Below are positions 10,243-18,657 of a DNA stretch of 64,000 nucleotides, piece after piece (position 1 is the stretch's first letter; each line of letters starts with the position of its first letter). This DNA comes from Variovorax paradoxus (GTDB taxonomy: Bacteria; Pseudomonadota; Gammaproteobacteria; Burkholderiales; Burkholderiaceae_C): the NCBI RefSeq assembly GCF_000834655.1, contig NZ_JXQQ01000008.1, positions 124,001-188,000 on the forward strand. The letters run 5' to 3'. The notes under the pieces are model-generated. The model saw nothing but the letters and a program-made list of their open reading frames with translations. It had not been told where the DNA came from and searched no databases. Both the position numbers and the translations under genes were made by a program.

Positions 10243-11136
10243 ATGTCGATCTACATCAACAAAGACACCAAAGTCATCACGCAAGGCATCACCGGCAAGA
10301 CCGGCCAGTTCCACACCGAGAAGTGCCAGGAATACGCGAACGGCAAGAACGCCTTCGTGGCGGGCGTGAACCCGAAGAAGGCCGGCGAGTCGATCTTCAA
10401 CATCCCGATCTTCGGCTCGGTCAAGGAAGCGGCTTCGCAAACCGGCGCCACCGTGTCGGTGATCTACGTGCCGCCGGCAGGCGCCGCGGCCGCCATCTGG
10501 GAAGCCGTCGAGGCCGACCTGGACCTGGCGATCTGCATCACCGAAGGCATCCCGGTTCGCGACATGCTCGAAGTGCGCAACAAGATGAAGGCCAAGGAAG
10601 CGGCCGGCGGCAAGAAGACCTTGCTGCTGGGCCCGAACTGCCCCGGCCTCATCACGCCCGACGAAATCAAGATCGGCATCATGCCCGGCCACATCCACCG
10701 CAAGGGCCGCATCGGCGTGGTCTCGCGCTCGGGCACGCTGACGTATGAAGCTGTGGCTCAACTGACGGAAATCGGCCTGGGCCAATCGTCGGCAGTGGGC
10801 ATCGGCGGCGACCCGATCAATGGCCTCAAGCACATCGACGTGATGAAGGCCTTCAACGACGATCCGGACACCGATGCCGTGATCATGATCGGCGAAATCG
10901 GCGGCCCCGACGAAGCCGATGCAGCCCGCTGGTGCAAGGAACACATGAAGAAGCCGGTCGTCGGCTTCATCGCCGGTGTCACCGCCCCTCCCGGCAAGCG
11001 CATGGGCCACGCCGGCGCGCTGATCTCGGGCGGTGCCGACACGGCCGATGCCAAGCTCGCCATCATGGAAGAGTGCGGCTTCACCGTGACGCGCAACTTC
11101 TCCGAGTTGGCCAAGCTGCTCAAGGCGCAGCTCTAA
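10243..11136 (+). CDS. sucD: Succinyl-CoA ligase (ADP-forming), alpha subunit
   Basis: Alpha subunit, carrying the CoA-binding Rossmann domain and the phosphohistidine. The 297-aa sequence has the ITGKTGQFH start motif, the CoA-binding GVNPKKAG near 44 and the active-site signature [10 protein letters not shown] with His near residue 256. It forms an operon with sucC and is followed by a strong bidirectional terminator. Confidence 0.98.
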   Translation: MSIYINKDTKVITQGITGKTGQFHTEKCQEYANGKNAFVAGVNPKKAGESIFNIPIFGSVKEAASQTGATVSVIYVPPAGAAAAIWEAVEADLDLAICITEGIPVRDMLEVRNKMKAKEAAGGKKTLLLGPNCPGLITPDEIKIGIMPGHIHRKGRIGVVSRSGTLTYEAVAQLTEIGLGQSSAVGIGGDPINGLKHIDVMKAFNDDPDTDAVIMIGEIGGPDEADAARWCKEHMKKPVVGFIAGVTAPPGKRMGHAGALISGGADTADAKLAIMEECGFTVTRNFSELAKLLKAQL

Positions 11137-11171
11137 AAACGCCGCGGCTTGCCGCAGGACCACGCAGAAAC

Positions 11172-11207
11172 AAAAAAGCGCCCGCACTGGATTGCGGGCG
11201 CTTTTTT
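11172..11207. terminator. Bidirectional rho-independent terminator after sucD
   Basis: Stem GCGCCCGCA (11178-11186) pairs perfectly with TGCGGGCGC (11193-11201) across a 6-nt loop. Six A precede and six T follow, so it can work in both directions. It separates sucCD from terC. Confidence 0.95.
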
Positions 11208-11234
11208 CAAATAAAACACAGTGGGATCAGAGAC

Positions 11235-11918
11235 ATGGAACTCCTTCAAAGCACAGATTTCTGGATCGGTCTGGTCAAGATCATCTGGATCAACATCATT
11301 CTTTCGGGCGACAACGCCGTGGTGATCGCCATGGCGGCGCGCTCGTTGCCGCCGGCGCAGCAGAAAAAGGCCGTGCTGTTCGGCTCGGGCGCGGCCGTCG
11401 TGCTGCGGATTGTGCTGACGGTGGTGGCGGCCAAGCTCCTGGCGCTGCCTTACCTGCAGATCATCGGCGGCCTGCTGCTGCTGTGGATCGGCCTGCAGCT
11501 CCTGGGCGAAGAAGACGACGGCGACGGCGAATCCAAGGAATACGGCAGCATGATGGCCGCGGTGCGCACCATCCTGCTGGCCGACCTGGTGATGAGCCTG
11601 GACAACGTGATCGCTGTTGCGGCAGCCGCACAGGGCAGCATGGTTCTGCTGATCCTGGGCCTGGCGATCAGCATTCCCTTGGTCATTTTCGGAAGCACCC
11701 TCATGATCAAGCTCATGGAACGCTTCCCGATCATCGTCATGCTGGGCGCCGCGCTGATCGGCTGGGTCGGCGGCGAAACCATCGTGAGCGACGTCGCGCT
11801 GCGCGGCGTGCTGGTGGCCAACCCGTGGTTGCACTATGCAGCGGCTGCGGCCGGCGCGGTGTTCGTCGTGGCCGTGGGCCGCCTGCTGCAACGGCGCTCT
11901 CACGCCGCTGCCCACTGA
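11235..11918 (+). CDS. TerC/YjbE-family integral membrane protein
   Basis: A 227-aa polytopic protein with about seven hydrophobic segments and the two family motifs of TerC proteins, SGDNAVVIAM near residue 23 and DLVMSLDNVIAV near 117, whose acidic residues lie within the membrane. TerC proteins are linked to manganese export and metal homeostasis. No riboswitch precedes it, unlike the paralogue at 31092-31838; the sucD terminator is only 28 bp upstream. The PP2C gene follows by 28 bp. Confidence 0.9.
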   Translation: MELLQSTDFWIGLVKIIWINIILSGDNAVVIAMAARSLPPAQQKKAVLFGSGAAVVLRIVLTVVAAKLLALPYLQIIGGLLLLWIGLQLLGEEDDGDGESKEYGSMMAAVRTILLADLVMSLDNVIAVAAAAQGSMVLLILGLAISIPLVIFGSTLMIKLMERFPIIVMLGAALIGWVGGETIVSDVALRGVLVANPWLHYAAAAAGAVFVVAVGRLLQRRSHAAAH

Positions 11919-11946
11919 GCGTTCGCTCGGCCGACACCTGCAGACC

Positions 11947-12756
11947 ATGGCGAGCGTCGGCGCTTCACTTTTCTCGAGCCGACCGGCGCTGTGCTGGGAG
12001 TTCGCGGCGCTGACCGACGTCGGGCGCGTGCGCGCCCACAACGAAGACGCCGTTCATGTCGATCCCGAGCTCGGGCTGACCGTGCTGGCCGACGGCATGG
12101 GCGGCTACAAGGGCGGTGAGGTGGCCAGCGCCATGGCCGTCTCGCTGCTGCACGCGAGCTTCGCCCGCTGGTTCGCCCAGGCCGGGCTCCAGGCGCCGGC
12201 GCGGGTGGTGCGCCGGGCGCTGCAGGCCGCCACGGACGAGGCCAATGCGTCCATCCTGCATGCCGGCACGACCAACGCGGAGCTGCAGGGCATGGGAACG
12301 ACGCTGGTGCTGGCGGCTTTCCGGCCCCAGCGCGTGCTGGTCGGTCACATCGGCGACTCGCGCTGCTATCGCCTGCGCAACAACAAGCTGGAATTGCTCA
12401 CGCGCGACCATTCGCTGCGGCAGCAACAGCTCGATGCCGGCGCCATCACCCCCGAGGAAGCCCTGAGTTCGCCCACCCGCAACCTGGTGACCCGGGCGGT
12501 AGGGGTGGAGGCCCAAGTCTTGCTGGAGATGCATGAACACAGCGCAAGACCCGGCGATCTCTATATGCTTTGCTCCGACGGACTGAGCGAGATGATCACG
12601 GATGCGCAGCTTTTCACGCTTTTAGAACACGATGTCGGCCTTCAGAAAAAAGCACAACTTTTGGTTGCAATTGCAAACGACAATGGCGGCCGGGACAACA
12701 TTTCGGTTGTTCTGGCAAGGGCGGACGTTGGCGACACGTCCCGGATGGCCAGGTAG
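11947..12756 (+). CDS. PP2C-type serine/threonine phosphatase
   Basis: A 269-aa Mn2+/Mg2+-dependent protein phosphatase. Motifs in order: DVGRVRAHNEDAV, LADGMGGYKGGEVAS (metal-binding Asp), GDSRCYRL, CSDGLSEMI and GRDNISVVL. All are intact, so activity is expected. The frame is open from 11836 inside terC, but ATG 11947 suits the family N-terminus. It precedes an FHA-domain gene by 66 bp. PP2C and FHA proteins usually work with a Ser/Thr kinase, yet none is present in the window. Confidence 0.93.
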   Translation: MASVGASLFSSRPALCWEFAALTDVGRVRAHNEDAVHVDPELGLTVLADGMGGYKGGEVASAMAVSLLHASFARWFAQAGLQAPARVVRRALQAATDEANASILHAGTTNAELQGMGTTLVLAAFRPQRVLVGHIGDSRCYRLRNNKLELLTRDHSLRQQQLDAGAITPEEALSSPTRNLVTRAVGVEAQVLLEMHEHSARPGDLYMLCSDGLSEMITDAQLFTLLEHDVGLQKKAQLLVAIANDNGGRDNISVVLARADVGDTSRMAR

Positions 12757-12822
12757 CAGGCCCTGGCGGCAAACAGCCGTCCCGCTTGCGCTCGTTACAG
12801 TTTTGCACTTGGGGAGCCGGCA

Positions 12823-13491
12823 ATGCCGAAGATGATCATTTCGGTCGATGGCGTGGTCATCGGGCAAGTGGCGCTTGCCAAGGACCGCACGACGCTGGGC
12901 CGACGCGCCTACAACGACATCGTGATCGACAATCTGGCGGTCAGCGGCGAGCATGCCGTGCTGCACATGAGCGATGGCGAAGTCCAAATTGAAGATCTCA
13001 ACAGCACCAACGGCACCTACGTCAACGCGCTGGCCATCCAGAAGCAGACGCTCAAGGACAACGACGTTGTCGAAGTCGGTGGCTGCCGCATCCACTTTCG
13101 TGCCCGCAGCAACCTGGCCATCGGCCCAGGCTCGGCACGCAGTGCGCCTGGCGAGTTCTCCACTTCCATTCCGCTTTCGTCGGCGCCCACGGAATCCGGC
13201 GCGCTCATCGAGCTGGGCATCCCAATGCTTCGCGTACTCTCCGGTAGCAACAACAGCCCCGATGGCCAGGAGGGCCAGGACGTGCCGCTGCAGAAGGTGG
13301 TCACCACCATCGGCAAGCCCGGCGTGGCCGTTGCGGTCGTCACGCGCCGCCGGCAGGGCTACGTGGCAGCCAGCGTCATGGGCAACGTCACCCTCAACGG
13401 CGCGGTGCTCGGCACAGAGGCCGTCGCATTGCAGGAGCGCGACGTGCTCGAACTCGGCGGCGCCACCCGCATGCAGTTCGTCCGGGTCTGA
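12823..13491 (+). CDS. FHA-domain protein
   Basis: A 222-aa cytoplasmic protein. The N-terminal FHA domain (about residues 5-95) has the phosphothreonine-binding signature TTLGRRAYNDIVID, SGEH and LNSTNGTYVN. A Ser/Pro-rich linker follows (110-135), and residues 140-222 look like a second, divergent FHA-like beta domain (GKPGVAVAV; LNGAVLGTEAVALQERDVLELGG). It probably recognises a phosphorylated partner dephosphorylated by the PP2C. A GGGGAG ribosome-binding site precedes ATG 12823. Confidence 0.9.
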   Translation: MPKMIISVDGVVIGQVALAKDRTTLGRRAYNDIVIDNLAVSGEHAVLHMSDGEVQIEDLNSTNGTYVNALAIQKQTLKDNDVVEVGGCRIHFRARSNLAIGPGSARSAPGEFSTSIPLSSAPTESGALIELGIPMLRVLSGSNNSPDGQEGQDVPLQKVVTTIGKPGVAVAVVTRRRQGYVAASVMGNVTLNGAVLGTEAVALQERDVLELGGATRMQFVRV

Positions 13492-13539
13492 GCCTTTTCC
13501 TTTTCCCCGGCGCAGCGCGGGCCGCCTGAGCGAGACCTC

Positions 13540-15789
13540 ATGAATGCGCTGCGGCGGCACTGGCCGCGCATTGCCATCACGCTGCTGCCGGTTCTGCTGG
13601 CGCTGGCGCACGCCACGGGCATCTGGCAACTGACGGCGTTCGACCGCCTGGACAACCTGATCTACGACATCCGCCTGCGCGCCACCATGCCGCGGACGCT
13701 CGACACGCGCGTCGTGATCGTCGACGTCGACGACGCGAGCCTCGCGCGCCAGGGTCAGTGGCCCTGGGCGCGCGACACGATGGCCCGCCTCACGACCGAA
13801 CTCCTGGTCCGCCAGCAGGTGGCCGTGCTCGGATTCGACGTCATGTTCCTGGAGCCCGACCGCAGCTCCAGCACCGAGAGGCTGCGCGAGATCGCGAACG
13901 GGCCCCTGCGCCACATGCCGGGGCTCGCCGCCGAAATCGAACGCCTCGCACCCACGCTTGACCACGACATCACCTTCGCCGGGGCGCTACGCAATCGACG
14001 TATCGCGCTCGGCTACTACTTCACCAGGACGCCGGTGCCGAGCGCGAAAGGGCAATTGCCGGCTGCGCCGCTGTTTTCGCCCGACATCTTTCCCGCTGGC
14101 GGAGCCTACGCCACGCGCTGGAACGGTTTCGGCGCCAGCCTGCCGATGCTGGCCCAGGCCGCGCCCGCCGCGGGTTTCCTGAACACGCTGGTCGGAGAGA
14201 CCGGCGACGGCGCCATTCGCAGTGTGCCGCTCATCGCCCGCTACGAAGGCGATCACGCGCAGCCGGGCTTCTACGAATCGCTGGGCCTTGCCGTCTACAG
14301 GCTCGCGAACGGATCGCCGCCGGTTCGTCCGCTCCTTGCACCGGGCCCCGCCACGCCTCGGCTCGACTCGTTGACGATCGGGCGCTTGCGCATTCCCGTC
14401 GACGGGACCGCCAGCATGCAGGTGCCGTTTCGCGGACTCGGAGGGCCAAACGGCGGCTCGTTTCGCTACGTGGCGGCCGCCGATATCGTCGAAGGCCGGC
14501 TCGCGCCCGGCGAGTTGAAGGACAAGATCGTGCTCATGGGCGCGACGGCACCGGGCCTGCAGGACTTGCGCGCGACGCCCGTCGGCGCGGCGTTTCCGGG
14601 TGTGGAAGTGCACGCCAACATCGTCTCGGGCCTGCTCGATCAGCGCTTGCTCGCCATACCGGACTACGCGCCCGGCTACGAGGTGCTGACCGTGCTCATC
14701 GCGGGGCTCGTGCTGGCGTTCGGACTGTCGCTGCTGCCGGCGGCGCGGGCCGTGCTGCTGGGTGCGGGAGCGGCCGCGGTGCTGGTCGCGCTCAACACCT
14801 GGCTTTATGCGAGCCACAGCCTTGTCTTGCCACTCGCGTCGGCGCTCGTGATGGTCGCGCTGGCCTTCGCGCTCAACATGAGCTGGGGCTACTTCGTCGA
14901 GTCGCGCACGCGGCGCGGGCTGGTGCGGCTTTTCGGCACTTACGTGCCGCCGCAACTGGTCAATGAAATGCTCAAGCGCCCGGGCCGCTACAGCATGCGC
15001 GCCGAGAGCAAGGAAATGACCGTGCTGTTTTGCGACATGCGCGACTTCACTCGCCTGTCGGAACAGATGGCGCCGGCCGAGCTGCAGGCCTTTTTGAACA
15101 CCGTCTTCAGCCGGCTCACCAACGTCATCAGCGCGCACCGCGGCACTGTCGACAAGTACATGGGCGATTGCGTCATGGCCTTCTGGGGCGCGCCGATCGA
15201 CACGCCCGACCACGCCGCGCTGGCCGTGCACGCGGCGCTCGAGATGGCCGATGCGGTGCGCGACATGAACCGCATGCATCGCGCCGGCGGACGCCCCGAG
15301 ATCAGCGTGGGCATCGGCATCAACAGCGGCGTGATGAGCGTCGGCGACATGGGCTCGACCGCGCGCCGCAGCTACACCGTGGTCGGCGACGCGGTCAATC
15401 TCGCGTCGCGCCTGGAGGGCCTGAGCGGTCACTACGGCGTGGAGATCGTGGCCAGCGCAACCACGCGCGACCTCACCCCCGACTACACTTGGCAGGAGCT
15501 GGACAGCGTGCTCGTCAAAGGCAAGGCACAGGCGGTTGCGGTTTTCACGCCGCTCACCACCGAAGCCGCCATTGCGGCGCAGCGCACGGGGCAGCTCCAG
15601 CGGTGGGCACAGGTGCTGGCGGCCTACCGGCAGCAGGATTGGGCCGTGGGGCGGAACCTGCTCGCCCCCCTGCTAGCGGCGGATGCCAAAAAAGTCCTTT
15701 ACCAGCTCTACGCCCAGCGTTTAGCCTCGATGGCGTTGCGTCCGCAAGACCCGAGCTGGGACGGCGCAACCCGGTTCGAAACCAAATGA
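13540..15789 (+). CDS. CHASE2-domain adenylate/guanylate cyclase
   Basis: A 749-aa class III cyclase. An N-terminal membrane segment (about residues 10-27) leads into a periplasmic CHASE2 sensor (30-380, with VVIVDVDDASLARQGQWPW and KIVLMGATAPGL). Three membrane helices (about 383-460) and a cytosolic catalytic domain follow (490-670, with TVLFCDMRDFTRLSEQM and DKYMGDCVMAFWGAP carrying the metal-binding Asp residues). About 75 extra residues follow. The product is most likely cAMP. It is followed 29 bp later by a phosphodiesterase, so synthesis and breakdown are encoded together. Confidence 0.92.
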   Translation: MNALRRHWPRIAITLLPVLLALAHATGIWQLTAFDRLDNLIYDIRLRATMPRTLDTRVVIVDVDDASLARQGQWPWARDTMARLTTELLVRQQVAVLGFDVMFLEPDRSSSTERLREIANGPLRHMPGLAAEIERLAPTLDHDITFAGALRNRRIALGYYFTRTPVPSAKGQLPAAPLFSPDIFPAGGAYATRWNGFGASLPMLAQAAPAAGFLNTLVGETGDGAIRSVPLIARYEGDHAQPGFYESLGLAVYRLANGSPPVRPLLAPGPATPRLDSLTIGRLRIPVDGTASMQVPFRGLGGPNGGSFRYVAAADIVEGRLAPGELKDKIVLMGATAPGLQDLRATPVGAAFPGVEVHANIVSGLLDQRLLAIPDYAPGYEVLTVLIAGLVLAFGLSLLPAARAVLLGAGAAAVLVALNTWLYASHSLVLPLASALVMVALAFALNMSWGYFVESRTRRGLVRLFGTYVPPQLVNEMLKRPGRYSMRAESKEMTVLFCDMRDFTRLSEQMAPAELQAFLNTVFSRLTNVISAHRGTVDKYMGDCVMAFWGAPIDTPDHAALAVHAALEMADAVRDMNRMHRAGGRPEISVGIGINSGVMSVGDMGSTARRSYTVVGDAVNLASRLEGLSGHYGVEIVASATTRDLTPDYTWQELDSVLVKGKAQAVAVFTPLTTEAAIAAQRTGQLQRWAQVLAAYRQQDWAVGRNLLAPLLAADAKKVLYQLYAQRLASMALRPQDPSWDGATRFETK

Positions 15790-15818
15790 CGACAGACACA
15801 GACAAGGGGTCTCTCACA

Positions 15819-16622
15819 ATGCAGGTTCGTGTGCTGGGTTGCTCAGGCGCCATCGCCAAAGACTGCCGCACGACCTCGTTCCTGGTCGACTCGGACCTGC
15901 TCGTCGATGCGGGCACCGGCGTCGGCGATCTCACCCTCGACGAGATGGCGTTTATCGACGATGTCGTGCTCACGCACAGCCACCTGGACCACATCGCCGC
16001 ACTGCCCCTGATGCTCGACGCCGTGGGCAGCCGTCGCACCCAGCCGCTGCGCGTGCATGCGCTGCGCGCCACCATCGAAGCGCTGCGCGCGCACGTGTTC
16101 AACAACGTCATCTGGCCCGATTTCGAAAGCATTCCCAGCCCCGAGGCGCCGTTCGTGAGCTTTCACGACATCTCGGTCGGGCAGATGCTTCAACTGGGCA
16201 CCGTCGCGCCCAAGCTGATCGAGGTGCTGCCTGCAGTCCACACTGTCCCGGCCTGCGGTTTCGCGGTGCGCCGGGCGACAGGCGGCGCCCATTGGGTCTT
16301 CAGCGGAGATACCGAGCGCAACGCGCCCTTCTGGGACCGCGTCAACGCGCTCGACGTGGCGATGCTGGTCATCGAAACGGCCTTCAGCAGCCGCGAGCAC
16401 GCGCTGGCGGAACGCAGCCTGCACCTGTCGCCTGCAGTGCTGGCCGATGAGCTCTCGCACATCGAGCCGGGTAAGGAATACCCGATCTACATAACCCACA
16501 CCAAGCCAGCGGAAACCGAAGAAATCATGAGCCAGATTGAAGTGCTGGCCGGGCGGCAGGTGGCGGGGTTGGCGCAGCGAGATATTCGCTGGTTGAAGGC
16601 GGATGGGATCTTGACGTTCTGA
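15819..16622 (+). CDS. Metallo-beta-lactamase-fold 3',5'-cyclic-nucleotide phosphodiesterase (class II-like)
   Basis: A 267-aa metallohydrolase. THSHLDHIAALPLMLD near residues 50-65 matches the class II cyclic-nucleotide phosphodiesterase form of the HxHxDH zinc motif. Further ligands are seen in AVHTVPA near 137, FSGDTERN near 162 and ITHTKPAE near 227. It is expected to hydrolyse cAMP made by the upstream cyclase. ATG 15786 overlaps the cyclase stop, but ATG 15819 has an AAGGGG ribosome-binding site and begins the conserved MQVRVLGCSG strand, so it is preferred. Confidence 0.85.
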   Translation: MQVRVLGCSGAIAKDCRTTSFLVDSDLLVDAGTGVGDLTLDEMAFIDDVVLTHSHLDHIAALPLMLDAVGSRRTQPLRVHALRATIEALRAHVFNNVIWPDFESIPSPEAPFVSFHDISVGQMLQLGTVAPKLIEVLPAVHTVPACGFAVRRATGGAHWVFSGDTERNAPFWDRVNALDVAMLVIETAFSSREHALAERSLHLSPAVLADELSHIEPGKEYPIYITHTKPAETEEIMSQIEVLAGRQVAGLAQRDIRWLKADGILTF

Positions 16623-16642
16623 TCCTTGATGGCACCTCAGCA

Positions 16643-16735
16643 TGACAAATTTGTCACTGCTTGTAGCATCTTGAAGCAAGTTGTGTCACTTGCTGTAACG
16701 CCAATGTGAACAAAGGTGACGCATTCGGTCACTGC
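16643..16735 (+). promoter_or_regulatory. Palindrome and repeated GTCACTGC sites upstream of pilA
   Basis: TGACAAATTTGTCA (16643-16656) is a perfect 14-bp palindrome. GTCACTGC occurs at 16653-16660 and 16728-16735, with the near copy GTCACTTGC at 16685-16693. The starts are 32 and 43 bp apart, about three and four helical turns. They lie 18-110 bp upstream of the sigma-54 promoter, where enhancer sites for an NtrC-type activator such as PilR belong. Assignment to PilR is inference. Confidence 0.5.
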
Positions 16736-16752
16736 AGGGGTAGGAAAGCGGG

Positions 16753-16767
16753 TGGCACGGATGCTGC
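16753..16767 (+). promoter_or_regulatory. Sigma-54 promoter of pilA
   Basis: TGGCACGGATGCTGC has the invariant -24 GG and -12 GC exactly 10 bp apart. Transcription should start near 16779, giving a leader of about 48 nt. Sigma-54 dependence with PilS/PilR is known for pilA in Pseudomonas and other bacteria; pilSR are not in this window. Confidence 0.85.
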
Positions 16768-16826
16768 GGAAGGTACTCCGCTCCGGGCTGGTTCCCGGGC
16801 TTTACAACCAACCTGGAGTTTTTCTC

Positions 16827-17294
16827 ATGAACGTTCGCAAGATCGCCCGCCGCGCACAGGCCGGCTTTACCCTTATCGAATTGATGATCGTTGTGGCGAT
16901 CATTGGTATCTTGGCTGCTGTGGCTCTGCCCGCGTACCAAGATTACACGATCCGCGCCAAGGTCACGGAAGCGCTGGGCCAAGCGGCAGCTGCCAAGTTG
17001 GCTGTCGCTGAAACCGCCCAAGCTCTGGGCGGTCTGGACAAGGTTACGGCTGACTCTTCGGGCTATGCTTTTACTGCGTCCAGTGCGGCTAACGCATATG
17101 TTGCCAGCGTCGCTATCGCCGCCGGTGGTGAAATCACCGTCGTTACGAAGAACACTGGTGCGGCAACCCAGCCTTCCTTCAAGATGAGCCCGGTCCAGGC
17201 TACTGTTAACGACCAAATCACCTGGACCTGCACCAAGGCCGCCGGTGAATCCAAGCATCTGCCGGCGAGCTGCCGCGGTGCAGCGGCAGAGTAA
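16827..17294 (+). CDS. pilA: Type IV major pilin
   Basis: A 155-aa type IVa prepilin. After a 13-residue basic leader, cleavage by PilD would fall at [12 protein letters not shown], giving an N-methylated Phe and the usual hydrophobic helix with Glu5. The C-terminal region has a two-cysteine pair (TWTC and PASC), the likely disulfide-bonded D-loop. Codon use and GC content are lower than in neighbours, as often seen for surface-exposed, highly expressed pilins. It has its own sigma-54 promoter and strong terminator, so it is probably monocistronic. Upstream in-frame codons to 16716 are rejected: they precede the ribosome-binding region. Confidence 0.95.
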   Translation: MNVRKIARRAQAGFTLIELMIVVAIIGILAAVALPAYQDYTIRAKVTEALGQAAAAKLAVAETAQALGGLDKVTADSSGYAFTASSAANAYVASVAIAAGGEITVVTKNTGAATQPSFKMSPVQATVNDQITWTCTKAAGESKHLPASCRGAAAE

Positions 17295-17318
17295 CCAATC
17301 TCTAATAGTAGAAAACAG

Positions 17319-17341
17319 GCCGCCTACGGGCGGCTTTTTTT
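17319..17341 (+). terminator. Rho-independent terminator of pilA
   Basis: GCCGCC (17319-17324), loop TACG, and GGCGGC (17329-17334) are followed by seven T. It is 25 bp after the pilA stop. Confidence 0.93.
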
Positions 17342-18177
17342 CGTCTGGCAATAGGAGCAAGCAGTGCCTAGAAAATTTAATGTCCGGCAGCATGAGGTGC
17401 CTGTCCCCATATTCCGTCACCCTCTGGTGCCGAGCCCGCGGATAGCGTTTGCGCTGAGACTGCCGGATGAGTTAACGAACAATCGGTTGCCAATCTTGTG
17501 CTTATCCGGTCTGAGCGGACGCGTCAAAAGCCAGCAAGGCTGCGCTCAAGCCTTCATTCGCACCCGACCGAGCCGCAGCTGCATCAGGGCCACGCCTTAG
17601 TTCCGCAGCTTCAGAATTTTCGAGTCGAGACAATTTATTCATCATTGATAGTTTCAGCTGTTCTAGGCCTCAACCAAGAAAGCTAGTGGTGCGGCATAGC
17701 TCCCCTGCCATTGCCGCGCATTTGCCAAATAGGGAGATCGACGCCATTTGTCGCCAAAGCCCCACGCGATAGTCAAGCTGATCGAGAGTGCCCAACTGCC
17801 GGGTCATTCTGACGAAGCCCAAGTCCATATCGAGCAGTTCCGCATTGCGTTCTCGGCTGAATACGAGCTATGGCTCAAGGGCGGCCGTTGACCTTGCTAC
17901 CACTTAAGGCTTCGCAACGGTTGATCGTGGTGGCGACACGCCATCTTCTCGACGCCAAAAACGCAAGCGGCCTTTGAGGCCAGCAACTTGACTGCTGGAT
18001 CCCGGCGCACGCGCTCATCGGTGAAACCGCGGGTAGATGAGCCAGGATTTCAGACGAACGGTCAATTCAAGCGGGCGAGCGGGCTCCCGTCAAAGTAACA
18101 ATTGCATGTAAAAACGTTACTGTTGGAAACGTTCTTCACTTGGACTCGTCATTAAAGCCCGATAGCTCCGGCACGCA
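17342..18177. other. Gene-poor region between pilA and fimT
   Basis: About 0.83 kb without an intact gene and with lower GC than its surroundings. It holds a decayed glycosylase remnant (17655-17891). AGGTGCCTGTCCCC at 17395-17408 resembles a motif seen near some transposase-derived elements (weak). AACGTT is repeated near 18112 and 18128. Short frames at 17364-17600 and 17498-17686 show no domain and no convincing ribosome-binding site. The promoter of the fimT operon should lie at the right end, but no clear -35/-10 pair was found. Confidence 0.6.
17655..17891 (+). pseudogene. Remnant of a pilin O-oligosaccharyltransferase gene (C-terminal end)
   Basis: Codons 17751-17891 translate to 46 residues ending at a TGA. 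24 of these residues are identical, without gaps, to the C-terminal part of the intact O-oligosaccharyltransferase at 26192-27880. Shared runs include IVKLIESA and FRIAF. Upstream in the same frame the resemblance continues weakly (RAFAK against HALAE) but is broken by three in-frame TAG codons. The rest of the gene is missing. In relatives this gene family often sits directly after pilA, so this is probably the decayed original copy or a lost paralogue. Confidence 0.8.
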
Positions 18178-18657
18178 ATGCATAAATCAACTTTCCTACC
18201 GCAGCGGCAGAAAGGCTTCACCCTGATCGAGATGATGGTCGTTGTCGTTCTGGTCGCCATCTTGACCGTCCTGGCGCTGCCCTCGTTCACGACCATGATG
18301 GCCAATCAACGGGTGACATCGGCCGCGCAAGAGTTGCTGACCTTGCTCCAGTTCGCCCGTGCCGAGGGTGTCTATAAGCGCTCGCAGACCACCGTGACCG
18401 CGACAGGGCAGACGTGGCAAGCCAAGCTCGGGACCGAAGTGCTGCGCGAAGCCGCGCTGTCCGACGCGGTCACCATCGAGCCGGGTTCGACCGGCGGTGT
18501 GGTCTTCGAGTCCTCGGGCCAGGCGCGGACTGCCGGAGGAGGCACCTCCTATGTGGTTACGTTTTCGGCAACCAATGCAACGCGCATCCAGTGCCTCAGC
18601 GTGTCCGGCGCGGGTCTGGTGCGGCTGAAAAGCGCCGCTTCCGGCCAGGCTTGCTGA
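18178..18657 (+). CDS. fimT: Type IV pilus minor pilin FimT/GspH-like
   Basis: A 159-aa pseudopilin. The leader ends in QKG/FTLIEMMVVVVLVAILTVLALPSF, a class III prepilin cleavage site with Glu5, followed by a GspH/FimT-type beta domain. Minor pilins of this kind prime pilus assembly at the inner membrane. It is the first gene of a six-gene cluster in the Burkholderiales order fimT-pilV-pilW-pilX-pilY1-pilE. The next start overlaps its stop. Confidence 0.88.
   Translation: MHKSTFLPQRQKGFTLIEMMVVVVLVAILTVLALPSFTTMMANQRVTSAAQELLTLLQFARAEGVYKRSQTTVTATGQTWQAKLGTEVLREAALSDAVTIEPGSTGGVVFESSGQARTAGGGTSYVVTFSATNATRIQCLSVSGAGLVRLKSAASGQAC

Noticed and set aside
11836..11946. Upstream start for the PP2C phosphatase inside terC
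   Set aside because: It would add 37 residues read from the terC coding sequence in another frame; ATG 11947 fits the family.
17395..17408. AGGTGCCTGTCCCC as a sign of a transposable element
   Set aside because: A single short motif with no transposase and no inverted repeats; kept only as a note on the gene-poor region.
17364..17686. Small frames of 78 and 62 codons after pilA
   Set aside because: No domain, poor composition and no convincing ribosome-binding site; they overlap each other in different frames.
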